Positions 12,178-24,729 of a stretch of 64,000 bases of DNA are shown here, one piece after another; within the stretch, counting starts at the first letter, position 1, and every line of letters begins with the position of its first letter. Origin of the DNA: Selaginella tamariscina (Eukaryota > Streptophyta > Lycopodiopsida > Selaginellales > Selaginellaceae). The position numbers and the translations under genes are program-made. The notes under the pieces are model-generated. The model searched no databases and was not told the DNA's origin. It worked only from the letters and a program-made list of their open reading frames with translations. The stretch lies in the NCBI GenBank assembly GCA_003024785.1, contig PUQB01000098.1, positions 930,805 through 994,804 of the forward strand, read 5' to 3'.

Positions 12178-12872
12178 TAGTTGATGGTGGTTTGTCCATT
12201 GTCAAACGACCAACAACGGGAATAAGCGACGGTTTAGAAGGGAGGTCAAATGGTGGAGTGAGCGACTTACAATAAGTATAGACTGGCAATGAGATTGTCA
12301 AGTGGCACTGATAGCATGCTAGATCCAATCGTATGGATCAACTAAATACTAAGGAAACACGTGTGGGAAAGTGCATTAAGTCAATAGGCCAAGACCTAGT
12401 CATAGGGAGGAGGTCCAATGGGGAAGCGCCACCTGGCCTACATCTTAGTACCGCTCGACCCACTATATAAGCAAGCAGGCAAGCAGTGGGTCAGGGTCCT
12501 TCTAGTTCATCTTCTTTGTGTGTCTTGCTTCAGCTAGCTTTGGGAAAGGAGGCCATCTTGTACTTCTAAAAGGCAATATATACATTTCTTTGTCTATTGT
12601 TGTTTGCCCCTGTCTCCCTTCTTTCTCTCTTCTCTTGCTTCCTCCTTTGCAAGGGCCCACACACCATAACGAGGGGAGCTCAAGTCCATCGATACATGGA
12701 CCCTCACGGTGTCCGGGTAGAGGGCACCACTACACTTTCCTTTTACATCCCAAAGTAATGGCTGGAACCCTAGTTTGGAACCTCAAGATTGGGCATTGGC
12801 AACATTGTCCATGTGACCATTGAGACCACCCAAAGCCATCCTACATCTGGCCTACAAAGTCCCCGATAACCA
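12178..12872 (+). mobile_element. 3' LTR of element G (695 bp)
   Basis: The LTR starts TAGTTGATGG (family consensus TGGTTGATGG) and ends ATAACCA. It has a TATA box, CACTATATAAGC, at 12461, and AATATATA a little further on. The same LTR family occurs on the - strand at 47537-48229 (693 bp), as a U3 fragment at 31071, and more distantly as the solo LTR at 33505-34372. The open frame at 12518-12823 lies in R/U5 and is not a gene. Confidence 0.7.
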
Positions 12873-13329
12873 GTATTAAGGTTCATTAAATAATTAAGCC
12901 TAGGCATGAGTAAATCTAGAAGGTATTTTAAGATAAACTCACCAAGTTAAGGATAACAATTTAGTTATTAAGGGTCTAAATTAGGAATAAACTCATCAAA
13001 TTATGAATAACAACTCTCGGATGTTGCATATAAATATGATTACGTATCCTCTGTGCAATTACATATTACAAAAAACCCTTTGTATACGAGTCATTTTGTA
13101 AACCATAACCTTTACATTTCTTTTATTTAATACTCCTTCACATATATATATATATATTAGTAAAATTAGTAAAAAATCTCTTCTAACTCCTTTAAATATG
13201 ATGCAAAGGAACTAAATCATTTTGTTAATTATCCTTTAGATTTATAAATTTATTAATATAAATCTACTTCATAAGTGTTGTATTTTTTACTTAAATGGTG
13301 CAAGTCAATTATCTCACTACCCTCTCTCT
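12873..13329. other. AT-rich spacer
   Basis: No gene seen. Contains a TA microsatellite at 13141-13157. Confidence 0.5.
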
Positions 13330-13720
13330 TGGTGTTGTATGTGCCATCAAATCTTGATTGTGACATGAGCAAGGGTATGTTCTATATGGTAAACCCTTAT
13401 TTCCACATGTGCTCCCAATAATTGGCAACCACAGACATGACACTCCTTGGGTTTACAAGCCCCGCCTTTCCTCGTCTTATGTGAAGGTACAGCTCCAAAC
13501 TTGCGGCCAGATTGAGGATCTAGCAGTCGAACTTTGTAAGTTAGCAAATAATAACAATTAATTAGAGTAGTAAGAATATATTAAAGAAAAAAATAGATTT
13601 GTTGTGTATTACAATTAAACCTACCACTAGAGTTATTATTAAATAGTGCTCAGACCTTATAAAGAGATAGATTAACAAGTATAAAATAGTTCTCAACAAC
13701 AATAGCATGATCCATGTCAT
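13330..13720 (-). pseudogene. Repeat A copy 2, second coding exon
   Basis: On the - strand the frame at 13350-13545 reads VRLLDPQSGRKFGAVPSHK and then CKPKECHVCGC with downstream His residues, the cleanest copy of the Repeat A second exon. It is preceded on the - strand by an intron-like AT-rich stretch similar to the intron of copies 1 and 3. The first exon (MVSIRKKK) is absent. The cysteine spacing suggests a small metal-binding fold; I cannot name the family. Confidence 0.5.
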
Positions 13721-14828
13721 ATCAAGTAGCCTCGATAGTACCACATGGGTTTATGATTTAGGATGGTTATTGATGAAGAGTATTGAATAAATTTATTATA
13801 TAAGATAGTACACATGCCCGTAATAGTGGGCTTAATTATTTAATACTACTTTATTAATTAATGAACCCTTAAGTTGTTATTTTTAATTTGATGAATTTAT
13901 CCTTGAATTAAACCCTACCCATTTGTTACCCTTAATATAGCTCAACTATTTAATTACTCTTAATCTAGTTGTTATCTTTAACTTATGAATTTATTTTTAA
14001 GTTGGATCCTTAACCGAGTTTTCATCGTTAATTTAGTGAGTTTATTCATAAACTATTATATTCACTTTGTTAAAAATAAAATAAACTAAAAAAATAAAAA
14101 GAAGATGAATAGTAGATGAATGACAACTTTTAACTTTTTTTTTCCTCCCAAATTTAATATGGATTTAGGGATCTTTTAAATGCCTTAGATCTATCATACA
14201 TACTAAATGTACTAGTATATTCTAATCATATAAAGCAAATTTTACATGTAGTTTCCAACATAGAAAGAGATTGTATTGTTCTATTTATAAACTATATTTT
14301 ATTACTAAGGTTTTAAATCTTTTATATTAATTAATATTATATACATGCATAAAGACACCTTACACATTGTATACACTTTAAATATATTTTAGTTTGAATA
14401 TTATATTATTGTATTAGTTTAGTACAAATGATATATTAAAACACATTATTGAGTTTAAAATTAATACTAGAATTTTGTAGTGGGATTTTTCATTTTTACA
14501 CATAAATTTAAACTTTAAAATTTACATTTGAGATTATCATGAATACAATGGTGAATTTCTTGTTTGTGATTTAATCTAACATATTTCATATTCTTTTTAA
14601 TTTGTTATCTTTGTTTTCACCTAATCTATGCTTGTTTATTAATGTTGCTTTTATTTATTTATGTATTGCATTTTAAAATATATATATAATAGGTTAGATG
14701 CATATGAAAATAAAAAGAATGATCATTTTTATCATGTGTCTTTTTCATATAACACATTACTGTGGAGCATTCTTAAATCCAAAGGATATGCATTTTCTTT
14801 ATTTTCTTATAAATAAATAAATTGTATA
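13721..14828. other. AT-rich stretch with dispersed-repeat fragments
   Basis: No gene seen. The segment 13706-14060 (CGATAGTACCACATGGG, then ACACATGCCCGTAATAGTGGG) resembles 41310-42250. The remainder is AT-rich with no recognisable feature. Confidence 0.45.
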
Positions 14829-15779
14829 TGTCAGAGTTTTTACTTGGTGCTATGAAGGTGGCTTACCAAATGCCAACCCCGGAATCCCTTTTTAGAAACC
14901 TCACAAAATTTGGTAAAGTAACCCATGTTAGGAATTTGTCCCTTAAGAACTCACACCCCTAGTTAGCCAAGTCCATGATCAAAGCTCACCTTATGAGTCA
15001 AGATGCGTGGGTTAGCCGAGTTGCATGTATTGTTCCTAGCTTGGCGTGAATGAGGCGGTTGGAGTAAGGCCTCATCCACTATTCTTGCGAAATGTGAACT
15101 CGAGCAATTTTTTCCAGGCTTGTGAACGGGTTAATAAACTAACTCCTTGAATTGCCGGTCACAAGGGTGAAATCTTGCCAACGATAAAGGTAGGCTAACT
15201 CAAAGGTGGGACGTACCCATGTTGTGTGAAAGTTAGGGCAGCACAACGGAAAGTTGTGCCTTGATGACACAAGTTTAGCTTGCACCGGTAAGAGAATAAC
15301 GTATTCTCTTTTAAACTTAGGGACTCTCACTACATATACTCTACCTTATTTATGTGCCAGAACCCACCCCCCTTATTTTCCTATTTGAGTAAATGGGTTG
15401 GCACAAAATGCTAGCTTTTAATGAAAATTAAGAAGACTTAACTTTAACCCTAAACCTAAACCTAACCCCCAAGTGGGGGGTATTAGGGCGTGGGGTTAGG
15501 TCAACCCTAGGGGTGTCCCTAATCTTTTTTGACAAGTTATACTCTTGAGGAAACCTAATTGGTAATGTCAAACTGGAAGAGTTTTTTAAAAAGTAAATTT
15601 TAGCTTCGCCTAGAGTTTCTTGTAAATACCTAATAACACTCGATTGAACTATCACTAGATACCCAAGTGCACTAAGCAGGCATGTTTCCTACTACATCTA
15701 GAGCCTGTCAACATATATAGTAAGTGACAACAATCAACCTCCAAAGTAAGAAGGTCGAGTCATAGTAAAAACTATGACA
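14829..15779 (-). mobile_element. 3' LTR of chromovirus B (951 bp)
   Basis: The + strand begins TGTCAGAGTTTTTACT and ends AGTAAAAACTATGACA, so the termini are a long imperfect inverted repeat with TG...CA ends. Immediately beyond 15779 lies CACTCCCCACCTTT, the complement of a polypurine tract AAAGGTGGGGAGTG, where plus-strand priming should occur. No second copy is in the window. Confidence 0.75.
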
Positions 15780-15797
15780 CACTCCCCACCTTTGAAA
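15780..15797 (-). other. Polypurine tract of chromovirus B
   Basis: On the - strand AAAGGTGGGGAGTG directly precedes the LTR start TGTCATAG, as expected for a retrotransposon PPT. Confidence 0.7.
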
Positions 15798-16194
15798 ATG
15801 TCAACGATGTCTAACTCCAAGACTAGACTAGACTAGACTAAGCTAGAAAAAAATAATTAAAACTAACACTAATCACTCTATGCGGAGTCAACAAAAAGTT
15901 CACATGTTTTATTACCCCCTTTGCATTTCGTAAAACCAAGTACTTCAAAATTGTCGTTCACTGAGCTACAACTCAGTTGCGGAGGCACCACCTACAACAT
16001 TAAGTCACATGGAGACCTTTGCACGTCTGCAAAGTCTGTCATCCGACACAAATAACAAATTAGTTAATTTCTTTACTTTAACTAGAATGTATATCGAAGA
16101 CCTCTAGTTAATATTGCATGTCGGCCCCTAGGTTAATAAAAAATAAAGTCCACTTTATTTCTTATCATCATAGCAGACAACTTGAGACCTTGGC

Positions 16195-18860
16195 TCAAAC
16201 TTATTCACTAACTCCATCGTGTTTTATAGATTTTCCAATGGTTCCTATGTCGATTTGCATGCCGAGTAACCTTTTATTTAACAAAATATTCACGCTTACA
16301 TTTATGCTGTTCCTCCCTTTTAATATTGCCTCAACCTCGAACTCTTTCTCCTCGCCAACTAATTCTGGAAGCAGACGTAAACTATGATATCTTTCCAAAT
16401 GTTTCTCATCTTTATAAATGGTTCAAGTAAATTAACATGAAACACATTGTGTATTGCTCCCAACTCTAGAGGAAGATCTAACCCATAAGCCACCTTTCTT
16501 ACTTGCTTAACCACCTTGTACGAACCTATGTAGTGTGATAGAAACTTCTTCGAAAAGAGTTGAAACCTTTAGGTTTCTGGTACTCAACAATACCATATCT
16601 CTAACCTGATACTTTACACTTCGTCGATGCTTATCGTACTACTGCCGATACCTTTTTTGTGCTACAATCATTACTTGAAAAGTAGCATCCCATGTGCAAT
16701 ACATCTGTCTAGTGAACTCTACTACAAAGGAAACTCAAATGACATCGTTTTCAGCAACACCATATTTTAAGAAATACCACCCTTATTCTCAGTTAATACC
16801 TTCACCCAATCGCAGTGTGTGTCGACTTATTGTAACATATCTCAGCCATATCAAGTGTTCAACCCAATCAAGTTGATCACTTTGAACATAGCATTTAAGA
16901 TAGTCCTTGACTTGTTGGTTCACCCTCTCCATTTGACCATTTGTTTGCAAATGGTAAGCAGTACTAAACTTCAACATCGTACCAAACTATTTAAATAACA
17001 TTCCCCAAAACTTGCTTGTAAACCAAGGATCTAGATTTGAGATCAACATTTTCGATAATCTGTGCACTCTTACGACTTTGTAAAAGAATAATTTTGCTAC
17101 TTGTTTTGCATTCACTGTCTTTATAGTTAGAATGAAATTAGCAACCTTTTGAAATGGCCGCTCTAAAATTGGTACATACTGCAACTTCCCAATTCATTTT
17201 TTGACTGACTCTTTACTTGTTGACATGTGGAGCATATCTTAGCATACTCAACAACGTCGTTTATCATTCATGGCCAATAAACTCCCTATTTTAGTAGAGC
17301 CAACGTTTTATGCCTTCACCATGTCCTGCCAAAGGAACATCGTGATGTTTTCTTAACAGTTTTTGCCTCCATGTCCCTTTTGGAACATAAAGTCTCTTAT
17401 CTTTATAATAGAGAGCTCCATTGTGCACTCAAAATGTGCCCACTTGAGTGTATCCATTCAATTTTTTATTTTTACTGGAATATCACCACTCTTTGTAATT
17501 AATGAACCTATTTCCTCTTTGTTACCATGTTTAGGCCTCCTTAGCAAACTTATCTTGAGGATATGTCGTCACAAATTCATCCATCAAAGTTGACATTGGT
17601 GTCAACCTAATATGAAGATAAACTTTCCTACTTAGTGTGTCAGCTACCACATTGTGTTTTCTAGCTTTATGTCTGATTTTATGTTGAAATTGCACTAACT
17701 TCTATTGCTATCTAGCATACTTTGGTGATAGCTTCGGCTGCATTTCAAAGTACCTTAGAGTTACACTATCTGTCCAAACCACAATGTCATGACTTAGAAG
17801 ATAATGATGCCAATACTCCAAGGAAACAACAATAGCATACATTACTTTTTGTGAGTAAGCCATCAAATTTGTGCAGCATCCAACTTCTTTAAGAAAAAGG
17901 ATACCGGATGTCCTTTTTGCTGTAATACACCACTAATTGCAAAGTCAGAAGTGTTACACTCCATCTAAAATGGATCTTTAAAAGTTGGCAATTACAAACT
18001 AGCTCAAAAGAGATAGTTTTTTTGAGTTTAATGAACGCAATGTCAAGGAATGTTCTTTGTGAGATTTGTCAATGGAACTGCTATCTTTGAGTAATTTTTT
18101 ATAAATCTATGGTAACCTATTAAACAAAGAAATGATATGACTTCATACATGTCTTTCAAAATCGTCCACTCGGTAATAGCTTGAACTTTCTTTAGATCCA
18201 TAACAACCTTCAAGTGTCCCAAGAAGTCTATTTTGGTTTGACCAAATGTGCACTTGCTTTCTTTAACATACAATTGGTTTTCCCTCAATCTCTAAAACAC
18301 CTTTTTCAAGTGTTTTACATGTTCCTTCAATTTTAATTGAAGATCAGAATGGTCATCAATATATATCATTACAAACTCGTTTAGATAGTCTTTAAACACA
18401 TCATCCATCATGTGCAAAAAATTGTTGGAACATTATATAACCCAAATGGCAAGACTAAAAACTCAAATGATTCATAACACGTTTGAAAAACGGTTTTCTC
18501 AATGTCATTCTCTATTACCCAAATTTGATGGTACCCATATCTCAAATATATTCTTAAAAAATACTTTGCTTTCGATAGCTTATCAAATAAGTCATCCACT
18601 CGCGGAAGAGGATACTTATTTTTAATGGTTATTGCATTCAATACTCAATAATCTACACACACATCGTATCATTTTTTTTCATTACAAACAAAATCGATGT
18701 ACCATACGGGGATCAGCTAAGCCAAATATGTCCTTGACCAATCAATTCCGTTAGCTGTCTCTTCAATTGCATCAACTCTTGAGGGTTTAACCGATAAGGG
18801 ACTCTTACCAAAGAAAACAAACTTGGCATAATCTTTATCTTGTAATCCACACCTCAATGT
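16195..18860 (-). pseudogene. pol polyprotein of chromovirus B (RT, RNase H, integrase, chromodomain)
   Basis: RT lies at about 18860-18040: KNKYPLPRVDDLFDKL, LPFGLYNVPTIF, and YIDD at 18352-18363. RNase H and the connection lie at about 18040-17600. The integrase zinc finger has CSTC near 17225, with an H...GH block upstream. The core follows at 17180-16790 (STAYHLQTNGQMERVNQ). The chromodomain start, ELVGEEKEFEVEAIL, is near 16350. Frames shift repeatedly, so it is non-functional. Confidence 0.8.
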
Positions 18861-18958
18861 GGAGGTAGCTCGAGTAGTAAGTCTTTTGACAACATGTCCT
18901 TAAACATGTTTAAGACTTCCATAATGGACTGAATATATTCTTGATCATTTATTATTTT

Positions 18959-18963
18959 GACTT
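18959..18963. repeat. Target site duplication GACTT, left copy
   Basis: GACTT directly precedes the TGTCA terminus of element C and recurs at 30844-30848 after its other end. Confidence 0.85.
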
Positions 18964-19300
18964 TGTCAAGCCACGATCCAAGAGTAAGGAAGTTTGACTC
19001 AAGAGCAGGACAAGAACTAAGAACAAGACGAGAAAGGAGGCTAAAAGCAAGACAAGAACAAGACAAGAACATGACAAGAATAAGAGGCAAGAACAAGACA
19101 AGAATGATCATAGGATGACTGGTGTTAATAAACTAATTGTACAATAATTAAGTTGGAGCTTTTATGTCACAACTCCAAGAGCTAAACTAGACCTGAGCTA
19201 ATCTAGTCATGAGCTAAAAATAATGTACTTATCTTGTAGGTATATATCATGTAGGCATATCATGTATCCCGTATCCTATATCCTATATCGGGTCGTGATA
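18964..19300 (-). mobile_element. 3' LTR of chromovirus C (337 bp)
   Basis: On the - strand it starts TATCACGACCCGATA (TG changed to TA), right after the polypurine stretch GGGAGGAGGTGC, and ends GTGGCTTGACA. It shares the GATACAGGATA-type short repeats and AACAAGACAAG tracts with the 5' LTR, but is about 50 bp shorter. Confidence 0.8.
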
Positions 19301-19311
19301 GCACCTCCTCC

Positions 19312-22010
19312 CTAAAGACGAGTTCCACGAGTCTTGGGACTTGGTTTAACAGGATAACACTGATGGAAGGCAGCAACCTTGGAAGAAGCATGGAGTAAAT
19401 TGGATGCAGGTTCCCAAGTGCGGTCGGTAAGTAAATAACCTTTCCAATCCACCAAGTATTGAAGTTGGTGACGATGAAGACGAAAATAAAAAATGACTGC
19501 AACTTCGTACTCAGGTTCATTGTTAATGACCACATGAGGGTGAAGTTTTATAATAGATGGTAGCTTTAGTCGGAAAGTTACAGGATTGACCTTAGCCGCA
19601 ATCCTATAAGGACCCAATTGTTGAAAATCCAACTTAGAAGAAGGCCAGTTGATGCAATATGCTGACGAAGAAGCCACACAAGATCACCAATCTTGTATGC
19701 AAGTGCCGGCTGACGATGAGCATCAGCATGACGCTTGTACTGTTCTTGTACTTGCTGAAGATGAACTCAAAGATCATCTTATACCTGATGAAGATGATGG
19801 AGACAATTCTGTACTGCATGAGCGGAAGAAGGAAAGCATGAGGAGCAAAGTCAAAATGTGGATGGTAGCCTATAAGAACGAAGAAAGGTGTCTGGCCTAT
19901 AGATGCGTAAACAAAGTTGTTCTAAGCAAACTCCGCCATAGGAAGAAGGTCCAACTAGTTGTCTTGTTGGTAACTTATGAAGCAGCAAAGATACTGCTTC
20001 AAGGTCTAAATTGTGCATTCTGATTTCCATCAGTTTGCGGATGATATCCTGAAGAAAGATCCGCTTTAACTTGTAAACTCCGGAGAAGCTCTCGCCAAAA
20101 TCTGGACATGAATTGTGGGCCTCAATCAAAAACAATGCTCTCAGGAAGACCATGATGTCGGAACACTTCGCGGATCACCAACTTAGCAGTTGTCTAGCTT
20201 GTAACCATCTTGTTACATGGTAGGAAATAAGCATATTTGGTGAAATGGTCAACCACCACAAGAACATCAAATCCACGAGGAGGAAGATTTGTGAGAAAAT
20301 TCATAAAAATAGATCTCCAAGGAGCAGAAGGAACAGGAAGAGGACGAAGAAGACCAGAGGGCGCGTGACGAGGCATCTTTAACCTGTTGCAAATGTCACA
20401 ACTCCGTACAAACTTTTTCACAAAACCTCGCAACCCATGCCACCAATAGTTGCAGTCACTAACTCAACGGTCTTGGCCACACCAAATGTCCTGTAGCCAG
20501 GGTATTATGACAATCTTGTACCACATGAGTCCTATAAACACCAATAGGAATGTACATGAGACCTTCCCGGTACAAGAGTCTGTCATGTATGGCAAACAAC
20601 TTGTAGTCTGTATGGGAATTGGAGGAAGAGGAGCTTACGATGTCATGACTAATGTGTGAGAACACATTCTTTGCCAAGTCGTCTATAGCCAATTGCAAAC
20701 GGATGTCCTGTAGAAGTGTTCAATTTGTTGGAGCTTAATGAACCTATAGTGTCACAAGCCGAAATCATCAGGACCCAACAACACTTGCTTTTGACAATCA
20801 TATGCAGGATCGCTTGGGGTCGGTGCAAGGTAAGAGCTCCTAAACAATGCATCTGCTTTGCCATTCCTAAAACCAGGCCTATAAACGATGATAAAATCAA
20901 AACGTGATAGGAATTCTGCCCACCTAGCCTGTTGCCAATTGAGAACTTAAGCCGTTTGAAAAAACTCTAGGTTCTTGTGATCGGTAAGAACTTGTACAAG
21001 ATGTACAACACCTTCCATGAAGTGCCGTCACTCCTCGAATGAATCCACAATGGCCTTGAGTTCCTTGTCATGAATCTCGTAATTGATCTCCACCGAAAGG
21101 AACTTACAAAAGTGAAAGGCTACAGGATGGAGTAACTTATTTTCTCCAACTGGTGATAGGATAGAACCTATTGTAAAGTCTGAAGCATCTACTTCAACGA
21201 AGAAGGGACGAGAAGGATCATGATATACTAAAATTGGAGCTGTCGTGAAGGCGTCCTTGAGTGCTGTGAATGCATGTTCCGCCTTATCGGACCAAAAGAA
21301 ATCCCCTGTGCACTTTGTGAGTTCCGTGAATGGAAGTACATGCTTGGAGAAGTCCTGTATGAATCGCTTGTCAAAGTTTGCAAAGCCAAGGAAATATTGT
21401 ACGTCTCATACAGACTTGGGCCTCTCCCACTTCACGATAGTCTTCACCTTGTGCATGTTCATGGAAATGCCATCAGGAGAGACGATGTAGCCCAAGAACT
21501 CCACAATATCCTTGTCAAAAAACACTTCTCCAACTTCGCATACAATCCATGTTTGCGAAGCTTCTATAAAACTAGTCGTACATGCTTGTCATGTGCCACC
21601 TAGTCCTTAGAGAAAATCAAAATGTCATCAAGTAGATCACCACAAATTGATCCAAGAAGTCACGAAAAATGTCGTTCACCATGTGTTGGAACACGGTTGG
21701 GGCATTTGTAAGTCCGAAAGGCATCATCGTGTACTCGAAATGTTCATACCTTGTACGAAAGGCAGTCTTCCACTCATTGCCTGGATGAATCCGTACAAGA
21801 TTGTAGGCCCCTCGTAAGTTCCGGATGGTGACTTGACTCAAACCCTTGTAGTCCACAACCAAATGCAAACTCCCATCTTTCTTCTTAACAAAGAAAATAG
21901 ATGCTCTTGCAGGGGACTTTGAGTGATGAATGAAGCCGGATGCCAAGTTGTCCTTGATATACTGGCGAAGAACCTCTAATTCTGTAGGTGACATTGCATA
22001 AATCGGTCCG
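19312..22010 (-). pseudogene. RT, RNase H, integrase and chromodomain of chromovirus C
   Basis: RT at 21994-21617 ([29 protein letters not shown]). The YLDD box near 21625 is disrupted by a frameshift to YLMT. RNase H lies at about 21600-20700. Integrase runs from 20700 to about 19850, with its zinc finger ending in CDICNRLKMP near 20390. The chromodomain at 19530-19400 has YEVAVIFYFRLHRHQLQYL. Frames are broken in many places. Confidence 0.85.
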
Positions 22011-22741
22011 AACGGTGTAGTCTTCCCTTCTGCAAGATCGATAGAACAGTCGTACGCCCTATAAATAGGAAGAACTACAACCTTGTGCTTATCAAAAATG
22101 TTCTAAAAGGAGTGATACTTGGATGGCAGGAAGAAGTAGGAGAAGGAGAAGGAGATTGTGAAAAACATGAGAGTCAGATATAGGAGAGGTAGAAGAGGAC
22201 GTAGGAGTTACTTGAAAAATAAAAAGATGAAAAGGAGCAGGATCAGTGGCAAGTTCATGTATAGTAATGGTAAGAACTTGGAGAGGAGAAGGAGGGAGTT
22301 GCAAATGAAAAAGAGAGAGGATCTTGGGGGATATAACAGAAGCAGAGTAATGAAAAGAGACAAGATTGGGGAAAACCTGTGCGGATGTTGACGAGTGTAC
22401 AAAATTGGAAAAATCCTGTACAGAAGTCTGTGAATGCACAGGAGTGAGGAGAGCCTACAAATGTATTGACGAACTGACAAGAGGTGGATCTTGTTGAGGA
22501 GGAACCTTCGACATTGATACAGATTGGAAGAACCTTGTACAAGAATCCATGAACTTATAGGAGTGGAGAGAGCCTGTGGATGTGTTGATGAATTGACATA
22601 AGGTGAATCCTATCGAGGAGGAATCTTCAACACTGATACAAGAATAGGTATAATCAATCTTATAGCTTGTATGCCTTAGACACTAAGGTCATATTCTATA
22701 CGCAGGAAGGTACAAGATTGATCCTGGCTGCTAGAGAGGAA
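22011..22741 (-). pseudogene. Protease-RT linker of chromovirus C
   Basis: Serine/proline-rich linker coding on the - strand, related to 25080-25690 of element D. Overlapping open frames on both strands here are simple-sequence by-products. Confidence 0.55.
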
Positions 22742-23010
22742 AATGTGAGCGTCCTAACCTCCAGTCTATTTGAGGATTTGCAACCACAAACCATGGCATG
22801 CCCAAAACGATGGGAGTCGTCCGAGTCTTGATCAAGTTGAAGGAAATCGAACAGTTGAATGCGCCATGAGTGCAAAAGAGAGGTGTGGTAGCATGGGTAA
22901 TTGTGCTAGAAGCAATCAAACAACTATATGCAACCTCTATAGGAACTGCACGCTTCAACTTCATCACCAGAATGCCATACTGAGTTGCAAAAGTGTCATC
23001 CATGAAGCAT
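22742..23010 (-). pseudogene. Protease of chromovirus C, C-terminal part
   Basis: The - strand frame reads ACFMDDTFATQYGILVMKL and later IVLGMPWFVVANPQIDW, typical of Gypsy aspartic proteases (the LGMPW block). The active-site end is 6 kb away, beyond element D, at 29253-29280. Confidence 0.8.
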
Positions 23011-23015
23011 GCATT
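23011..23015. repeat. Target site duplication GCATT, left copy
   Basis: GCATT precedes the 5' LTR of element D and recurs at 29248-29252 after the 3' LTR. Removing D restores the protease sequence of C. Confidence 0.85.
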
Positions 23016-23588
23016 TCTCACGACCCGATACAGATACGGGATTCCGGATACAGGATATGGGTTGCAGGACTTTCCTAGGATTCCGGATACAGGATATGGG
23101 TTGCAGGACTTTCCTACAGATATTCCTACCAGGATTCCGGACACAGATACGGTTGCAGGATATGCCACAGGATATGCCTAGAGGATAAGGGACATGTGGA
23201 CTCATCTTAGCCTCTGCATGCAGTCACTTTTAGCATCATGTCTAGATTAGCTCTTGGAGTTGTGAGCATAAAAGCTCCGACCTAATTGTTGTACAATCAG
23301 TTACTATCAACACCAGTCTTACTACGATCAATCTTGTCTTGTTTTGTTTCCTGTCTTGCTCCTGTCTCGCTCTTGTTTCCTGTCCTGCTCCTGGATCCTG
23401 TCCTGTTCTGGATCCTGTCCTGCCTGTCTTGTTCCCGGATCCTGTCCTTTTCTGTCTTATCCTGTCCTGTCTGCTCCTGGATCCATCCTGTTCTGTTCCT
23501 AGTTCCGTCCTGCTCTTGGTCCTGTTCCTGAGTCAAGCCTTTGTTCTTGGAATCCTGCTCTTCCTGGTTCCTGGATCGTGGCTTGACA
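23016..23588 (+). mobile_element. 5' LTR of chromovirus D (573 bp)
   Basis: It starts TCTCACGACCCGATAC (expected TGTCAC) and ends GTGGCTTGACA. It contains a tandem copy of the GGATTCCGGATACAGG block and a long pyrimidine-rich minisatellite built from CCTGGATCCTGTCCTG-like units. TATA-like GCATAAAAGC lies at 23267. It differs in length from the 3' LTR by repeat gains and losses. Confidence 0.85.
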
Positions 23589-23682
23589 GTTTGATAGTAA
23601 CTGCTTTCATAGCTCTCCATTTTCCAGCTACTTTTTTCCTTGATTCTTTTCCTTCGTTTTCCTCCTTTTTCTTTCATAGATC

Positions 23683-24660
23683 ATGGCTGATTTTGAGCAC
23701 TTTCAACGCGAGCACCAAATGTTGCTTCATGAGCTGGCCACTTTGCGCCAAGTGGTCACCGATCTGCAAGGTTCCACCAATGCGGCACATGCAGCTGCTG
23801 ATGCATCCTCCAAGGCTGCTGCGCAGGCTCTCTCCCAGGCATCGGTGGTTCCCTCTTCATCGAACTTTTCTTCGGAGCCGAAGGTTAGCATGCCAGAGAA
23901 GTTCAGTGGCAATCGTGCCGATTTCCAAGGTTTCCTGAATCAGATCCGGCTCTTGATCCGTATGCAACCACGGCGCTACTCGACTGATGCTCAAAAGGTG
24001 GGTCTTTTGGCATCCTTACTAAGTGGATCTCCACGGGCTTGGGTTGCCCCTTGCTGGAGCGTGACGACCCATTGATGGAAGACTTTGAAGGTTTCGTGGC
24101 TGCCTTTGAAGCCTTTTGGAGATCCTGATAAGTACCGTTCTGCATGCACGAAGTTACGGAAGCTCACTCAAGGATCCCGACCAGCTTCCGTCTATGCATC
24201 CGAATTTCAGCAACTTTGCACGAACATTCCATGGGACGAGACTGCATTGATCGAACACTTCCGTTTTGGGTTGAGGGACGATGTGAAGGACCTTCTCCTT
24301 ACGTTACCGGATGCCCAAACATTAGCGGAGATCATGCAACAAGCTGTTCGTTGCGACAACCGTTTGTTCGAGCGTCGTCAGGAAAGATCCCGTCAGCAGT
24401 TCCTGCAAACCAATCCTGCAGCTGTGGTACATGTTCCTGCACCACCTTCTGGAGTAGTTCCTATGGAGGTTGAGAAATCCAAGCGTGGCTCTCTTTCCGC
24501 TGCTGAGAAGCAACGTCGCGCAGTGAGAACCTGTGCTTGTATTGTGGTGGAGCAGGACACAAGGTGGCAGATTGTCCTATTAAAGCCAGGAACTTCAAGA
24601 CGCGTGAAGTTGAAGCTGAAGTTCAGTCGGAAAACTCCAATGTCCACTTCGTCTAGGAGC
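23683..24660 (+). pseudogene. gag of chromovirus D
   Basis: It starts at ATG 23683 (MADFEHFQREHQMLLHEL). A retrotransposon gag core follows (MPEKFSGNRADFQGFLNQI, then DPDKYRSACTKLRKL). A CCHC zinc knuckle, CLYCGGAGHKVADC, lies at 24534-24575 and binds nucleic acid in the capsid. Frame breaks occur near 24050, 24120 and 24525. The protein packages element RNA in virus-like particles. Confidence 0.85.
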
Positions 24661-24729
24661 CGCGAAGTTGGACGTAGGTGCAGGCTCCATTGGTGCTGCT
24701 CATACCATTCCATCACTCAAGTTTCCTGT

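Larger units (their letters stand above)
5866..12872 (+). mobile_element. Degenerate Tat/Athila-like Ty3/Gypsy element G (3' part)
   Basis: Pol remnants run in order on the + strand: pre-RT linker and RT (about 5870-6650), RNase H region (6850-7400), integrase (7530-8170 and 9465-9960), a non-coding or coiled-coil-like 3' region (10.1-12.1 kb), and a 3' LTR at 12178-12872. All reading frames contain many stops. The 5' LTR, gag and protease are not seen upstream; similar 5' parts occur in element F (44.6-48.2 kb), which has a related LTR. The integrase is split by a 1.3-kb insertion or duplication. Confidence 0.7.
14829..18958 (-). mobile_element. Chromovirus B, 3' portion (Ty3/Gypsy)
   Basis: Read on the - strand, the order is RT, RNase H, integrase, chromodomain, polypurine tract, 3' LTR. 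The element is cut at 18958 by element C and resumes at 30849. Joining the sides across the GACTT duplication keeps one open frame (...ISE|VKIINDQEYI), which shows that B was there first. The 5' LTR is not found. Many frameshifts; dead copy. Confidence 0.85.

Noticed and set aside
22092-22542. Overlapping open frames on both strands
   Set aside because: Simple Ser/Arg-rich sequence of the protease-RT linker of element C; no independent gene signal.
23286-23938. Long open frames rich in Cys, Leu and Pro, on both strands
   Set aside because: They come from the pyrimidine-rich LTR minisatellite and the gag gene read in the wrong frame.
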